A stretch of DNA of 64,000 nt from Gemmatimonadaceae bacterium (GCA_036496605.1 DASXKV010000068.1:99095-163094), one strand, 5' to 3'. Shown: positions 47,613 to 56,493, counted from the stretch's first letter. Notes: a model not told the origin generated them from the sequence alone. Numbers and translations: made by a program.

Positions 47613-47952
47613 TCGCGCTACCGCGGCCGCTGGGCAATGCGCGCGGCTCGGCCATCAGCTTCGTGATGTATCGCTGCGATTCGGAAATGCGCTCGACTTC
47701 GATCGCGACTGCTTCGACCGCCTGCTCGATGCGCTCGAGCCGATTCTGCACGTCGGCCGGAATCGGCGGTGCCGCCGGCGGCCGGTCGATCAATCGCCGC
47801 GTGAAGGCGCGGATGATCGGAATGCCGAGCGCGATGACGGCGATCGTGATGAAGAAAGACTGGACGATCTTCACGGCCTCCGGCGGAATCATCCCTGGAG
47901 GAAACGGCGGACCCTGCATGAGCGTCATGAGTATCCGAGTCGTTAGGCTCAT
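47605..47952 (-). CDS. small membrane protein 1 with coiled coil
   Basis: 115 aa (or ~104-107 from Met-9/Met-12). One membrane helix (VQSFFITIAVIALGIPIIRAF), a Pro-rich linker, then a coiled coil RLERIEQAVEAVAIEVERIS followed by ESQRYITKLMAE. It is clearly paralogous to the next protein upstream, sharing ERIS(E)xQRxxTKLxAE. Probably tethers or tunes the flanking two-component system. Start ATG 47952 lacks a clear ribosome site; downstream ATGs are possible. Confidence 0.7.
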   Translation of the reverse strand: MSLTTRILMTLMQGPPFPPGMIPPEAVKIVQSFFITIAVIALGIPIIRAFTRRLIDRPPAAPPIPADVQNRLERIEQAVEAVAIEVERISESQRYITKLMAEPRALPSGRGSANA

Positions 47953-48017
47953 AAGAGAGCGGCAAGAATTCCGGCTTTGGCAACTGCCATGGCAGCCATG
48001 TGCTCTGTTTCGGCCAT

Positions 48018-48305
48018 CTAACCCTCACGCCTGCGGCCAGGGGTCGCGGCAACGCCGCCTTCCGTCGCGCGCTCCGCGAGCAGCTTGGTCGTGAATCGCT
48101 GGCCCTCCGAAATCCGCTCGACCTCCACCGCAATCGAATCGATCGCTTGCTCCATCCGTTCGAGTCGCGCCAGTACGTCCGGCGACATCTTCGTTGGCCC
48201 GCCTTGCTCGAGCCGGCGCGCGAATCCCCGCGCGAGTGGAACGCCGATCGCCACCACGGCGACCATCGCCAATAGCGATATTGGAAAGAAAACGGGATTA
48301 ACCAT
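48018..48305 (-). CDS. small membrane protein 2 with coiled coil
   Basis: 95 aa. N-terminal membrane helix (FFPISLLAMVAVVAIGVPLARGF), then RLERMEQAIDSIAVEVERIS and EGQRFTTKLLAER, matching the paralogue downstream. ATG 48305 overlaps the histidine kinase stop by 8 nt, which fixes the start; longer readings lie inside the kinase gene. Between kinase and regulator, so likely a part of the same signalling unit. Confidence 0.72.
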   Translation of the reverse strand: MVNPVFFPISLLAMVAVVAIGVPLARGFARRLEQGGPTKMSPDVLARLERMEQAIDSIAVEVERISEGQRFTTKLLAERATEGGVAATPGRRREG

Positions 48306-49596
48306 CAGAAGTCCTTGCGTCGTTGACAGGAAGAACGAATCGAATCGTCGTGCCCTCACCGGGCTGGCTCTCCGCACCAACCGAACCGTGGTGCGCGAGC
48401 ACGGTCTGCCGCGCAATGGCGAGACCAAGGCCGGTGCCGCCCGGTTTAGAAGTTACATACGGTTCCCAGATGCGACTGAGCTGCTCTCGTGGAATTCCAC
48501 AGCCGCTGTCCGCGACCACGATCTCCACTCCGCGCGCCGCCCCATTGCCATTCCCATTCGCGGAAGAACCGTTACTCTCGCGAGCACGTTCGATCGTGAA
48601 CGGCCGGACGCGTACGGTAATCTGTGCCGAACGTCCTGTGGAAATCGTTCGGCACGCGTCTACCGCATTCAGAATCACATTCGACAGCGCACGCGCGAGC
48701 GCATCGTGATGACCATGAATCATTGGCGTCGCATGGTCGACATCGATGTCAAGCGAGATATCCGTGGGCACGGTCGAACGTGCCGTATATCGCACGAGCT
48801 CCCCCACGTCGATTGCGGCTTGCGGTCCCTCAGGTAGACGACCGAACTGCGAGAAGCTTCGCGCCATCGCTTCGAGTCGTCGCGATTCGACGTCCAACAC
48901 CTCCACCGTCTCCACAAGCGCCGGAGAGAGCGACGGGAGCTCGCGTCGCAAGCGCTCAACGGCGAATCGAATTGGCGTGAGTGGGTTCTTCAATTCGTGT
49001 GCAACCTGTCGCGCGGACTCTCGGAGCGTTGCGGCGCGTTCGGCTTCGAGCGCGCGCGCCCGGCCGAGCTCGAGCTCGCGTGACATGTCGCGCATCCGTT
49101 GGCGCAGGACCTCGAACTCCGGCGCGCCGCGACGCGGCGGACCTTCCGGCAGTGGCTGGCTTCGGCCGATTCGCTCCGTCCAGCCGACGAGCTCCTGCAG
49201 CGGCCGGCTCATGTTGCGACTCAAGTGACCGGCGACGCGAGATGCCAGCAGCGCCAGAATGAGGAATGACACGAGTGCACCGGCGAGCGCACGCACCGCG
49301 GCCGCTTTGTAGATGTAGCTCGCTCTCCTCGCCTGAAGGGCATTTGCTCCCAGCGTACTGTCAAATTGTGCGAGTGCCTTTCGCTGATCCGTCGTGAGGG
49401 GAGCCGTGCGCGCTACGCCAAGAGCTCGGTTCCCGGAGGCCGCGACACTGTCCCAGGCTGCCTGCGCACCGACGAGCTTCAGCGCCCAGTAGCTCGTGAT
49501 CCCGCCCGACAACGTGAGCACGATGGACGGGATAAGGGCGAACGACAGGAGGATGGCAAAGAGGCGACCACGAAACCCAACTCGCTTCACTGGCAC
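48298..49596 (-). CDS. sensor histidine kinase (NtrY-like)
   Basis: 432 aa. Two membrane helices (~12-33 and ~98-122) bracket a ~65-residue extracytoplasmic segment; HAMP-like region, then HisKA with phospho-acceptor His-200 in QVAHELKNPLTPI, and a HATPase domain with N box NVILNAVDAC, G1 VADSGCGIP and G2 TGLGLAIARQ. A low-complexity NGSSANGNGNGAA insert separates N and G1 boxes. Likely partner of the sigma-54 regulator three genes downstream. Confidence 0.92.
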   Translation of the reverse strand: MPVKRVGFRGRLFAILLSFALIPSIVLTLSGGITSYWALKLVGAQAAWDSVAASGNRALGVARTAPLTTDQRKALAQFDSTLGANALQARRASYIYKAAAVRALAGALVSFLILALLASRVAGHLSRNMSRPLQELVGWTERIGRSQPLPEGPPRRGAPEFEVLRQRMRDMSRELELGRARALEAERAATLRESARQVAHELKNPLTPIRFAVERLRRELPSLSPALVETVEVLDVESRRLEAMARSFSQFGRLPEGPQAAIDVGELVRYTARSTVPTDISLDIDVDHATPMIHGHHDALARALSNVILNAVDACRTISTGRSAQITVRVRPFTIERARESNGSSANGNGNGAARGVEIVVADSGCGIPREQLSRIWEPYVTSKPGGTGLGLAIARQTVLAHHGSVGAESQPGEGTTIRFVLPVNDARTSDG

Positions 49597-49685
49597 CTCT
49601 TACGCGCAGGCCCGAATGGCAGTTTCGTGTAGAAACCTACAGGCAGTACGGAACGGCATCCACCCTGACTGGCCATCGCACGATC

Positions 49686-50108
49686 ATGAAGACGCACACC
49701 GATTATCTCACCTTCAAGACCAAGCAACGTCAGGAAATCATCGACATCACGGACCAAGTCGAGAAATGTCGCGCGGCCGCCGACATCGATGATGGAATGG
49801 TGCTGGTGTCGGCTATGCACATATCTGCATCAGTCTTCGTCAACGATCACGAACCCAATCTGTGGCAGGACATTCTGCAGTGGCTCGAGGAAAACATCGC
49901 ACCCTGGGATCCGGGCCGCTATCGACACAACAGCGGCACGGGCGAGGACAACGCTGCGGCCCATTTGCGATCTCTCACTGTGGGCCACGAAGTCATCGTC
50001 CCGGTCACAAAGGGGCGGCTCGATCTCGGGCCATGGCAGAGGATTTTTTATGGCGAATGGGACGGCCAGCGACCCAAACGAGTCATTCTCAAGGCCACCG
50101 GAATGTGA
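49686..50108 (+). CDS. YjbQ family protein (UPF0047)
   Basis: 140 aa, family length. ITDQVEKC, AMHISASVFVNDHEPN, RHNSGTGEDNAAAHLRSLTVGHEVIVP and GPWQRIFYGEWDGQRPKR are the conserved blocks with clustered His/Asp that bind a metal. Members show weak thiamine phosphate synthase activity in vitro; the physiological role is unsettled. Stand-alone, divergent from the kinase gene. Confidence 0.88.
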   Translation: MKTHTDYLTFKTKQRQEIIDITDQVEKCRAAADIDDGMVLVSAMHISASVFVNDHEPNLWQDILQWLEENIAPWDPGRYRHNSGTGEDNAAAHLRSLTVGHEVIVPVTKGRLDLGPWQRIFYGEWDGQRPKRVILKATGM

Positions 50109-50419
50109 GTGTAACCAAAATTGCTCACTTGGAACGAGTTACTGCCTTTCATGAGCCGCCGTTCGTATTTAGATTACATCCCGACTCGCGGTCTAGCCCA
50201 ATCGGTGGGCGGCGAGTCTTGAAATCGCTCAGCGCGAGTGAAGTGTGACGCGGCACCGGCGAAGACGTGCGCGGAGACGTCGCTATACGCCTCCACGACC
50301 CGTCGGGTCGCCTCGCCTCACTGCACTCGCCGGCAGGTGCGCGAGCGGCTGGCTCGTCTCACATTCGTGCGAGAGTGCTGGCTGCGGGACGCGCACAAAG
50401 AACAACCCGCAGAGAAGTC
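50109..50419. other. intergenic leader region upstream of the NYN-LOTUS gene
   Basis: 311 nt without a credible gene. Contains an A/T-richer stretch (GTATTTAGATTACAT near 50165) that may hold a promoter and a small perfect hairpin CGACCC-GTC-GGGTCG (50296-50310). The long leader could be a 5' UTR. AGAGAAG near 50409 serves as ribosome site for ATG 50420. Confidence 0.35.
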
Positions 50420-52294
50420 ATGAACGGACGCCATCCGCGTACCCCCGCTTCGAGCCCTGTGTCGCGCACCCAGGGCGCTCTCATTCACCGTGGACCGGGC
50501 GCAATCGCCGCCTCCCACTCCCTCACAGCCCCGTTCGTCCACGCGCCGAATGCCGCGCTGCTCATCGATTTCGACAATGTCACGATGGGCATCCGCTCCG
50601 ATCTGGGCAAAGAGCTGCGCACGCTGCTCTCGTCGGACATCATCAAGGGCAAAGTCGCTGTTCAACGAGCATACGCTGACTGGCGACGATATCCGCAATA
50701 CATCGTCCCGCTGTCGGAGGCGTCGATCGACCTGATCTTCGCGCCCGCATACGGATCTTCAAAAAAGAACGCGACTGACATTCGCCTCGCGATCGACGCC
50801 CTCGAACTCGTTTTCACTCGCCCGGAGATCGGAACCTTCATTCTGCTCTCGGGCGATTCTGATTTCTCGAGTCTCGTTATCAAGCTGAAGGAGTACGGGA
50901 AGTACGTCATCGGCGTCGGTATTCGCGAATCGTCGAGTGACTTGCTGGTCCAGAACTGCGACGAGTACTACAGCTACAACGCGCTCGCCGGGCTGGTAAA
51001 AGCCAGCGAAGAGGAGCCCGCCCGAAAGTTCGACCCGTGGGAGCTCGTCACCGAGGCCGTCACTCGCATGAAGCGCAACGGCGACGTTATGCGCTCCGAC
51101 CGGCTCAAACAGGTCATGCAGGATATCGATCCTGCCTTCGACGAGAAGAACCTCGGCATGTCCAAGTTCTCTCGCTTTGTGCAGGAAGCGCATCAGCGTG
51201 GCCTCCTCTCGATGACGAAGTTGGAGAACGGTCAGCTCGAAGTTGGACCACCCACGTCGGCCCCCGCCACGGAGACTCGTGCGCCACTCGCTGCGCTCGA
51301 GCCGATCGAAATCGAGCATCCGAGCACGCCCAGCGATGGGGTCATGCGCGAGCGCGAAGCGGCCGAGCCTGCAGAGGAGCGCGAGGAGCGAAGCCGCCGG
51401 GGTCGACGTGGACGCGGACGTGGACGCGGACGCGAGCGTGAGGAAAAGGGCCGCGCGCCGGCTGCGGCTTCCGCGGCCTCGACCGATCTTCCGGCGCCGC
51501 TGCGTCTCGCCGAGGAGCCCATTGCTCCATCGGGTGATACCATCGGCGCTGCTGGCGAGCGCCTAACGCGTAACGAAGCATTCGATCTCGTCCGCCGCGC
51601 GGTCGAGACGCTCACGACCGACGACGACGACACGACGCGCGCCAGTGCCGTTAGGCATCGCGCACGCGAAATCCTCGGCCGCGATAGCGAAAGCCTTAAC
51701 GAGCGAATGTTCATTCGCATCCTCAAGGACGCGCACGATTCGGGCGTCGTCGATCTGCGACGTCGCGGCGACGACTTCGAGGTCGCGCGCGCGGTCGAAT
51801 CCCTGCCGGTCGCGGATCAAGTCGCGCGCGCAGACGCCGCGAACGCACCGCCGCGTGCAGCCTTAGGTGCGCCGACACCGCGGCTCGGAATGGGCCCGCG
51901 AGGCGCCGGGCGTGGCCGCGGCCGTCTCGAGGGTCCACCGCCGGAGCTCCTCGCCGTGGGTGTCGTCGACGAGGCCGCGTCTCCACGCGAGGTCGCTGCG
52001 CAGGAGACGCCGCTCGTCGAAGGAGTGATGTCGAGTCCGGCCGCCACCAACAGGGGCATTAGCGAAACTGAAACGCCCGCTCCCGTCGAGGAACAGCCGC
52101 AGCGAGGCGGTCGCAAGCGAGGACGTCGCGCTACGCCGGCCGCCTCGGTGGAGACCGTCGCCGCTGCCGCTCCAGTCGAGACACCATCGCCAGCACCTGC
52201 GGCACCAGCGCCGCGAAAGTCGCGCGCTCGCACTGCGGCCAAGACCGCGCATCGCCGGGCCCGCGCCAAGAAGGCGCCGAAGACCGAGAGTTGA
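50420..52294 (+). CDS. NYN nuclease-like protein with two LOTUS/OST-HTH domains and RGG region
   Basis: 624 aa. NYN/LabA-like PIN-fold domain (~45-195) with acidic residues Asp-50 (LIDFDN), Asp-120 (NATD), Asp-146/Asp-148 (SGDSDFSS). Then an OST-HTH/LOTUS-like domain (~203-276), an Arg/Gly-rich stretch with alternating R-G (325-340), a second LOTUS-like domain (381-458), another GRGRGR patch (~497-502) and a C-terminal Ala/Pro/Lys/Arg tail like histone H1 (~560-624). The parts suggest an RNA-binding ribonuclease. ATG 50420 is chosen for its ribosome site. The mpg start overlaps its stop. Confidence 0.82.
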   Translation: MNGRHPRTPASSPVSRTQGALIHRGPGAIAASHSLTAPFVHAPNAALLIDFDNVTMGIRSDLGKELRTLLSSDIIKGKVAVQRAYADWRRYPQYIVPLSEASIDLIFAPAYGSSKKNATDIRLAIDALELVFTRPEIGTFILLSGDSDFSSLVIKLKEYGKYVIGVGIRESSSDLLVQNCDEYYSYNALAGLVKASEEEPARKFDPWELVTEAVTRMKRNGDVMRSDRLKQVMQDIDPAFDEKNLGMSKFSRFVQEAHQRGLLSMTKLENGQLEVGPPTSAPATETRAPLAALEPIEIEHPSTPSDGVMREREAAEPAEEREERSRRGRRGRGRGRGREREEKGRAPAAASAASTDLPAPLRLAEEPIAPSGDTIGAAGERLTRNEAFDLVRRAVETLTTDDDDTTRASAVRHRAREILGRDSESLNERMFIRILKDAHDSGVVDLRRRGDDFEVARAVESLPVADQVARADAANAPPRAALGAPTPRLGMGPRGAGRGRGRLEGPPPELLAVGVVDEAASPREVAAQETPLVEGVMSSPAATNRGISETETPAPVEEQPQRGGRKRGRRATPAASVETVAAAAPVETPSPAPAAPAPRKSRARTAAKTAHRRARAKKAPKTES

Positions 52295-52944
52295 GCACCG
52301 TCGCGCCAAGGACACGGCGGGCCACCAAGCCCGCCGTGCTTCCTCCCGAATTCTACGATCGACCCACCGAGCTCGTCGCGCGCGATCTTCTCGGCGCCGT
52401 CCTCGAGTGTCGTACGCGCGAGGGAAGCGCCAGTGGGCGCATCGTTGAAACGGAGGCTTACATTGGCGAACACGATCTCGCCTGCCATGCCGCCGCTGGA
52501 CGCACTGCTCGTACCGAGCCACTCTACGGCGCACCGGGCATTGCGTACGTCTATTTCATCTATGGCATGTACTGGTGCTTCAATGCGGTCACGCGTGCCG
52601 CGGGAGAGCCGAGCGCCGTTCTCGTTCGCGCTCTCGAACCGCTCACCGGCATCGATCTGATGCGCGAGCGGCGTGGCGTTCGTCGTCGCGACACCGATCT
52701 CACCAACGGACCAGGGAAGCTCTGTCAAGCGTTAGGCATCGACGCACGCCATAACCGAACTCCACTCCAGGCTCCGCCGCTGGTCATTCGTCGCGGTCTC
52801 GAGGTTGCTCGTGAGTCGGTGACCATCACACCGCGCATTGGTATTTCGCGTTCCGCCGACTGGCCGCTTCGGTGGTTCGTCTCCGATAGCCCCTTCGCAT
52901 CGAAGACTCCACCAAAGTTTCCACGCCTCAGCGCCGATCGCTGA
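52291..52944 (+). CDS. mpg: 3-methyladenine DNA glycosylase (AAG/MPG family)
   Basis: 217 aa. Excises alkylated purines. Recognisable blocks: FYDRPTELVARDLLGAVL, GRIVETEAYIGEHDLACHA (with the catalytic Glu), YVYFIYGMYWCFNAVT, VLVRALEPL and LTNGPGKLCQALGI. TTG start overlapping the NYN-LOTUS stop (TTGA); about 20 N-terminal residues precede the conserved domain. Ends before a bidirectional hairpin. Confidence 0.92.
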   Translation: MSTVAPRTRRATKPAVLPPEFYDRPTELVARDLLGAVLECRTREGSASGRIVETEAYIGEHDLACHAAAGRTARTEPLYGAPGIAYVYFIYGMYWCFNAVTRAAGEPSAVLVRALEPLTGIDLMRERRGVRRRDTDLTNGPGKLCQALGIDARHNRTPLQAPPLVIRRGLEVARESVTITPRIGISRSADWPLRWFVSDSPFASKTPPKFPRLSADR

Positions 52945-52956
52945 CGCGCCGGAAAC

Positions 52957-52990
52957 ACGAAGGCCCGCATCCTGAGACACGGGCCTTCGT
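52957..52990. terminator. bidirectional terminator hairpin between mpg and a barrel gene
   Basis: ACGAAGGCCCG (52957-52967) pairs exactly with CGGGCCTTCGT (52980-52990), loop of 12 nt, between convergent genes. No strong T-tract on either side, but the stem is long and GC-rich. Confidence 0.75.
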
Positions 52991-53006
52991 CGCAGCTATG
53001 GCTCGA

Positions 53007-53672
53007 TCAGTCCTTGCTGATCGAGCTTCCGATGTTGTACCGCAGTCCGGCCTCGTATGTGAGGTGGAAGGCCTTGCCGTTGTAGAGGAACATATTCTTC
53101 TGCGCCGGGCTCGCCGTACCCTGGAAGAATACAGAGAAGCCGATCAGGCGAAGTTGGCTGCCGATGACGAAATACGGCGATGCGCCGGTTCGCAGCTGGC
53201 TGATGTACGCCTGAGTGGCGTTGTACTCGTCCATCGACGAGAAGTTCATGTCAGCTGGCGCCGCGCCGCTGATCTGCTTGATCGAGAAGCCGATTCCGGC
53301 GTACGGATGCAGGTACAGGTTGCTGCCGGGGAAGATCATGGCCGATACATCCAGCCGACGCATGTTCTTCAAGTTGATGATCCGCGGAATCGTGTCCGAA
53401 GGGCTGGTATTCGTTAGGATTGCCGCCTGGTCGGTGAAGAACGCCTCCGAGTACGAGACGTAGAGTCCGCCGTGGCTGCGCGTGATGAGCCACTCGATGC
53501 CGGCGAGTGGCGCTTGGCGATGGGCCGTCGTGCCGGAGTTGAAGTCCATACCGCCGGCCTTGACGCCCCAGAACCACGCATCCTTGAATGAGCTTCCCAA
53601 CTGTGCCGTCCCAGCGCGCGGCATCGCGGCGATGATAGCCACGGCGGCGGCCAGGGCACGGGTGATTCGCAT
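53007..53672 (-). CDS. hypothetical outer-membrane beta-barrel protein
   Basis: 221 aa. Signal peptide MRITRALAAAVAIIAAMPRAGTAQ, then amphipathic strands with Gly/aromatic turns (WFWGVKAGGMDFNSG, LYLHPYAGIGFSIKQI) ending HLTYEAGLRYNIGSSISKD. OmpW/OmpA-like small barrel size. Function unknown. Converges with mpg across a hairpin. Marks the left edge of a region nearly free of the CGTTAGGC octamer. Confidence 0.72.
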   Translation of the reverse strand: MRITRALAAAVAIIAAMPRAGTAQLGSSFKDAWFWGVKAGGMDFNSGTTAHRQAPLAGIEWLITRSHGGLYVSYSEAFFTDQAAILTNTSPSDTIPRIINLKNMRRLDVSAMIFPGSNLYLHPYAGIGFSIKQISGAAPADMNFSSMDEYNATQAYISQLRTGASPYFVIGSQLRLIGFSVFFQGTASPAQKNMFLYNGKAFHLTYEAGLRYNIGSSISKD

Positions 53673-53895
53673 ACGAATCCTCGACGCTGAGGTCCTCTCG
53701 GTTCACCAAGCACAAACAACCAGCCACCAGTCAACCGATGGCATTCTCCTGCTGTTCGACGCGCAGAAGCGCCGGGGCGTCACGGTTTGCCCTTTGGCGT
53801 GCCGGACGCATACTATGGGAAGAGAGCTGGCCCGCAGCCCCGACCGGGGGTGGGCAGGTCCATTCAGCCGTTCCGTTTCCTGCCACGGAGGCCCT

Positions 53896-54234
53896 ATGTC
53901 TTCCATTCTCCCCGGAGCGCGGGAGTTTCTCGCGCCGGTCTATGGCACGGTGTTTGGTCAACGGACGGCGGTCGTCCACCGGCTCAAGCAGGGTGACAAG
54001 CTCATTCTCGTTCCCGATCCACCGGGCGTCGACCAGCCCAGCGTCTGGGTCCACGCGCGCGGTGGCGATGTCGTTGGACATCTGTCACCGGACGTGAACT
54101 CATGGCTCGTCCCGACCATGTTCGATGGCGAACGCTATACGGCCGAGGTGAGTCGCGTTGCTGGCGATGACGTCGCGAGTTGGAAACGACTTGTTATCAC
54201 AGTTCGCTGCGCGCGTGATTCGTCGAACGTTTAG
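53896..54234 (+). CDS. stand-alone HIRAN-like domain protein
   Basis: 112 aa. The core TVFGQRTAVVHRLKQGDKLILVP, then VWVHARGGDVVGHLSPDVNSWLVPTMFDGERYTAEVSRVAG, follows the HIRAN pattern (hydrophobic strand, LxxGDxLxLVxEP, VGYxP, LxxxLxxG). HIRAN domains bind DNA ends or are fused to helicases such as Rad5/HLTF; here nothing else is fused. GGAGG 6 nt before ATG 53896 decides the start. Its end overlaps kbl by 4 nt tail to tail. Confidence 0.65.
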   Translation: MSSILPGAREFLAPVYGTVFGQRTAVVHRLKQGDKLILVPDPPGVDQPSVWVHARGGDVVGHLSPDVNSWLVPTMFDGERYTAEVSRVAGDDVASWKRLVITVRCARDSSNV

Positions 54235-55439
54235 ATCACGTTCAGCCGGCGGCCAACTTTCTTGAAGGCCTGAATCGCCGTATCCAGATCGTCCCGCGAA
54301 TGAGCCGCCGAGATCTGACAGCGAACGCGCGCCTGTCCCTGCGGCACCACCGGAAAACCGAATCCGGTGACGAATACGCCTTCATCGAGCAGCATGTCGC
54401 TCATTTGGATTGCCGCGGCCGTCTCGCCGACGATGATCGGGATGATCGGCGTTTCGCCTGGCAGCGGCTTGAATCCCGCCTCGATGACCTGTTCGCGGAA
54501 ATAGCGCGAGTTCTCACGAAGGGTCTCGACGCGTTCCGGATGCTGCTCGATCAATCGCACCGCCGCCAACGCGCTCGCCGCGACAGTTGGCGGCAATGCG
54601 TTCGAGAAGAGTTGGGGACGCGAGCGTTGCGTCAAATAATCGGTGAGCGCTGCCGAGCCAGCCACGAAGCCTCCTGCCGCTCCGCCGAGCGCTTTGCCAA
54701 GCGTCGAGGTAACGACGTCAATCTCTCCGAGCAATCCGTAGTGCTCCGCCGTGCCGCGACCGTATTTCCCCAACACGCCGGTCGCGTGCGAATCATCGAC
54801 CAGAACCACAGCATCGTGTGATCGCGCGATCTCGAGAATGTCGGGCAGCTTTGCGATGGCGCCCTCCATCGAGAACACGCCGTCGGTCCAGATCAATCGA
54901 CGACGATTACCGGCGGCTCCGCGAAGCTTCTCGCGCAGATCATCCATGTCGCTATGCTTGTACACGGCGGTCGTGCATTTCGTAATCGCTTTCGCCAAGC
55001 GCATCGAATCGATGATGGACGCATGGTTGAGTGCGTCGGACACGACGAAGTCGCCTTCCTGCACGACGGTGCTCGTCAACCCTTCGTTGGCATTCCACGC
55101 CGACACGAAGCTCATCGACGATTCTGTTCCGACGAAGCGCGCGAGCGCTTCCTCCAGCTCACGATGAATAGTGAACGTCCCGCAAATAAAGCGCACGCTC
55201 GCTGTGCCCGCGCCATAGCGCCGGATTGCCTCGATCCCCGCTTCGACCACTGAAGGCTCGTCGCACAACCCGAGATAGTTGTTCGACGACAGAATCAGAA
55301 TCTCACCGCGTCCCTCCATGCGGACCCAGGCCGACTGCGGCGAATCGAGATAGTTCAATCGCTTGTACACGCGATCGCGCTTGAACTGCTCGAGCTGCTG
55401 CTCGAGCGTGCCATCGAACGTCGTATTGGTTGCCGTCAC
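54231..55439 (-). CDS. kbl: 2-amino-3-ketobutyrate CoA ligase (glycine C-acetyltransferase)
   Basis: 402 aa alpha-oxoamine synthase. Splits 2-amino-3-oxobutyrate with CoA into glycine and acetyl-CoA. SSNNYLGLC, GAGTASVRFICGT, DDSHATGVLGKYGRGT and the PLP Lys in TSTLGKALGGAAGG are conserved. GTG start 55439. Lies 28 nt downstream of tdh, forming the two-step threonine degradation operon. Confidence 0.93.
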   Translation of the reverse strand: MTATNTTFDGTLEQQLEQFKRDRVYKRLNYLDSPQSAWVRMEGRGEILILSSNNYLGLCDEPSVVEAGIEAIRRYGAGTASVRFICGTFTIHRELEEALARFVGTESSMSFVSAWNANEGLTSTVVQEGDFVVSDALNHASIIDSMRLAKAITKCTTAVYKHSDMDDLREKLRGAAGNRRRLIWTDGVFSMEGAIAKLPDILEIARSHDAVVLVDDSHATGVLGKYGRGTAEHYGLLGEIDVVTSTLGKALGGAAGGFVAGSAALTDYLTQRSRPQLFSNALPPTVAASALAAVRLIEQHPERVETLRENSRYFREQVIEAGFKPLPGETPIIPIIVGETAAAIQMSDMLLDEGVFVTGFGFPVVPQGQARVRCQISAAHSRDDLDTAIQAFKKVGRRLNVI

Positions 55440-55467
55440 GTTCCCCTCACCAGTTATCGATCGTGCC

Positions 55468-56493
55468 TTACGCGATCTCGAATATTACCTTGCCAGCTTC
55501 GCCGCTCTTGATCGCGTGAATCGCCTCGTCGGCGGCGTCGAGCGGAAAGCGATGCGTGATCACTGGCGATGGATCGAAGTTGCAGGACCGGAGAAATCGC
55601 GTCATCTGATGCCATGTTTGATACATCCGACGCCCAACGACGCCGTACACGGTGATCCCTTTGAAGATCACCTCCGTCGCAAAATCCACTTCCATCGGTT
55701 TCGCCGGGATGCCGAGCATCTGAACGTGTCCGCCAACGCGAACGAGCGCGAACGCTTGATGAATTGCCGAAGGGACGCCCGACATTTCGAGCACGACATC
55801 GACGCCGAGGCCGTCGGTGTGTCGCTTAACGACCGTTGCTGCTTCATTCGGATGCACGACGTCGTGCGCACCCATTCGTGAGGCAAGCGCGAGCCGGGTT
55901 TCGTTGATGTCGGACGCAATGATGCGCGACGCGCCGGCTGCCTTACAAATCCCGATCGCGAACAGTCCAATTGGTCCACACCCGGTCACCAGCACCGTCG
56001 CACCGGGAATGTCGGCGCTCAGCGCGGTATGGAATGCGTTGCCCATCGGATCGTGAATGCCGCCGATGTCGAAGGAAATGTTGTCGTCGAGATGCCAGAC
56101 ATTGGTCGCTGGCATCGCGATGTACTCGGCGAAGCAGCCGTCACGGTCGACGCCGATGATTTTCGTGTAGGGACATACGTGCGCGTTTCCCGTGCGACAC
56201 AACAGACAGCGGCCATCGACGATGTGACCCTCCGCGGTCACGCGATCACCCTCACGAACATCGGTGACGAGTGCGCCAACTTGCACGACCTCGCCGGCGA
56301 ATTCGTGTCCGACGATAAATGGCGGCACACACCGTCCGCGCGCCCACGCATCCCATTCGTAGATGTGTACGTCAGTGCCGCATACGCCGGCCCGGCGCAC
56401 ATGAATCAACACTTCATTGTCCCGAATCTTCGGTTCGGCGACGTCTTTCAGTACGAATCCTGCTCCCGCGGATTCTTTTACGAGCGCTTTCAC
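55468..56493 (-). CDS. tdh: L-threonine 3-dehydrogenase
   Basis: 341 aa zinc medium-chain dehydrogenase, colinear with E. coli Tdh. Catalytic zinc ligands Cys-38 (AGVCGTDVHIYEWDAW) and His-63/Glu-64 (GHEFAGEV); NAD site VLVTGCGPIGLFAIG. The structural zinc site has Cys-96, Cys-99 and Cys-107 but Asp-93 where E. coli has the first Cys. GTG start with GAGGAG 10 nt upstream. Feeds its product to kbl. Confidence 0.94.
   Translation of the reverse strand: MKALVKESAGAGFVLKDVAEPKIRDNEVLIHVRRAGVCGTDVHIYEWDAWARGRCVPPFIVGHEFAGEVVQVGALVTDVREGDRVTAEGHIVDGRCLLCRTGNAHVCPYTKIIGVDRDGCFAEYIAMPATNVWHLDDNISFDIGGIHDPMGNAFHTALSADIPGATVLVTGCGPIGLFAIGICKAAGASRIIASDINETRLALASRMGAHDVVHPNEAATVVKRHTDGLGVDVVLEMSGVPSAIHQAFALVRVGGHVQMLGIPAKPMEVDFATEVIFKGITVYGVVGRRMYQTWHQMTRFLRSCNFDPSPVITHRFPLDAADEAIHAIKSGEAGKVIFEIA

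Noticed and set aside
51232..51726. Minus-strand frame within the NYN-LOTUS gene
   Set aside because: Produced by the Arg/Gly/Ala repeats of the real gene; Ser/Arg-rich with no start context.
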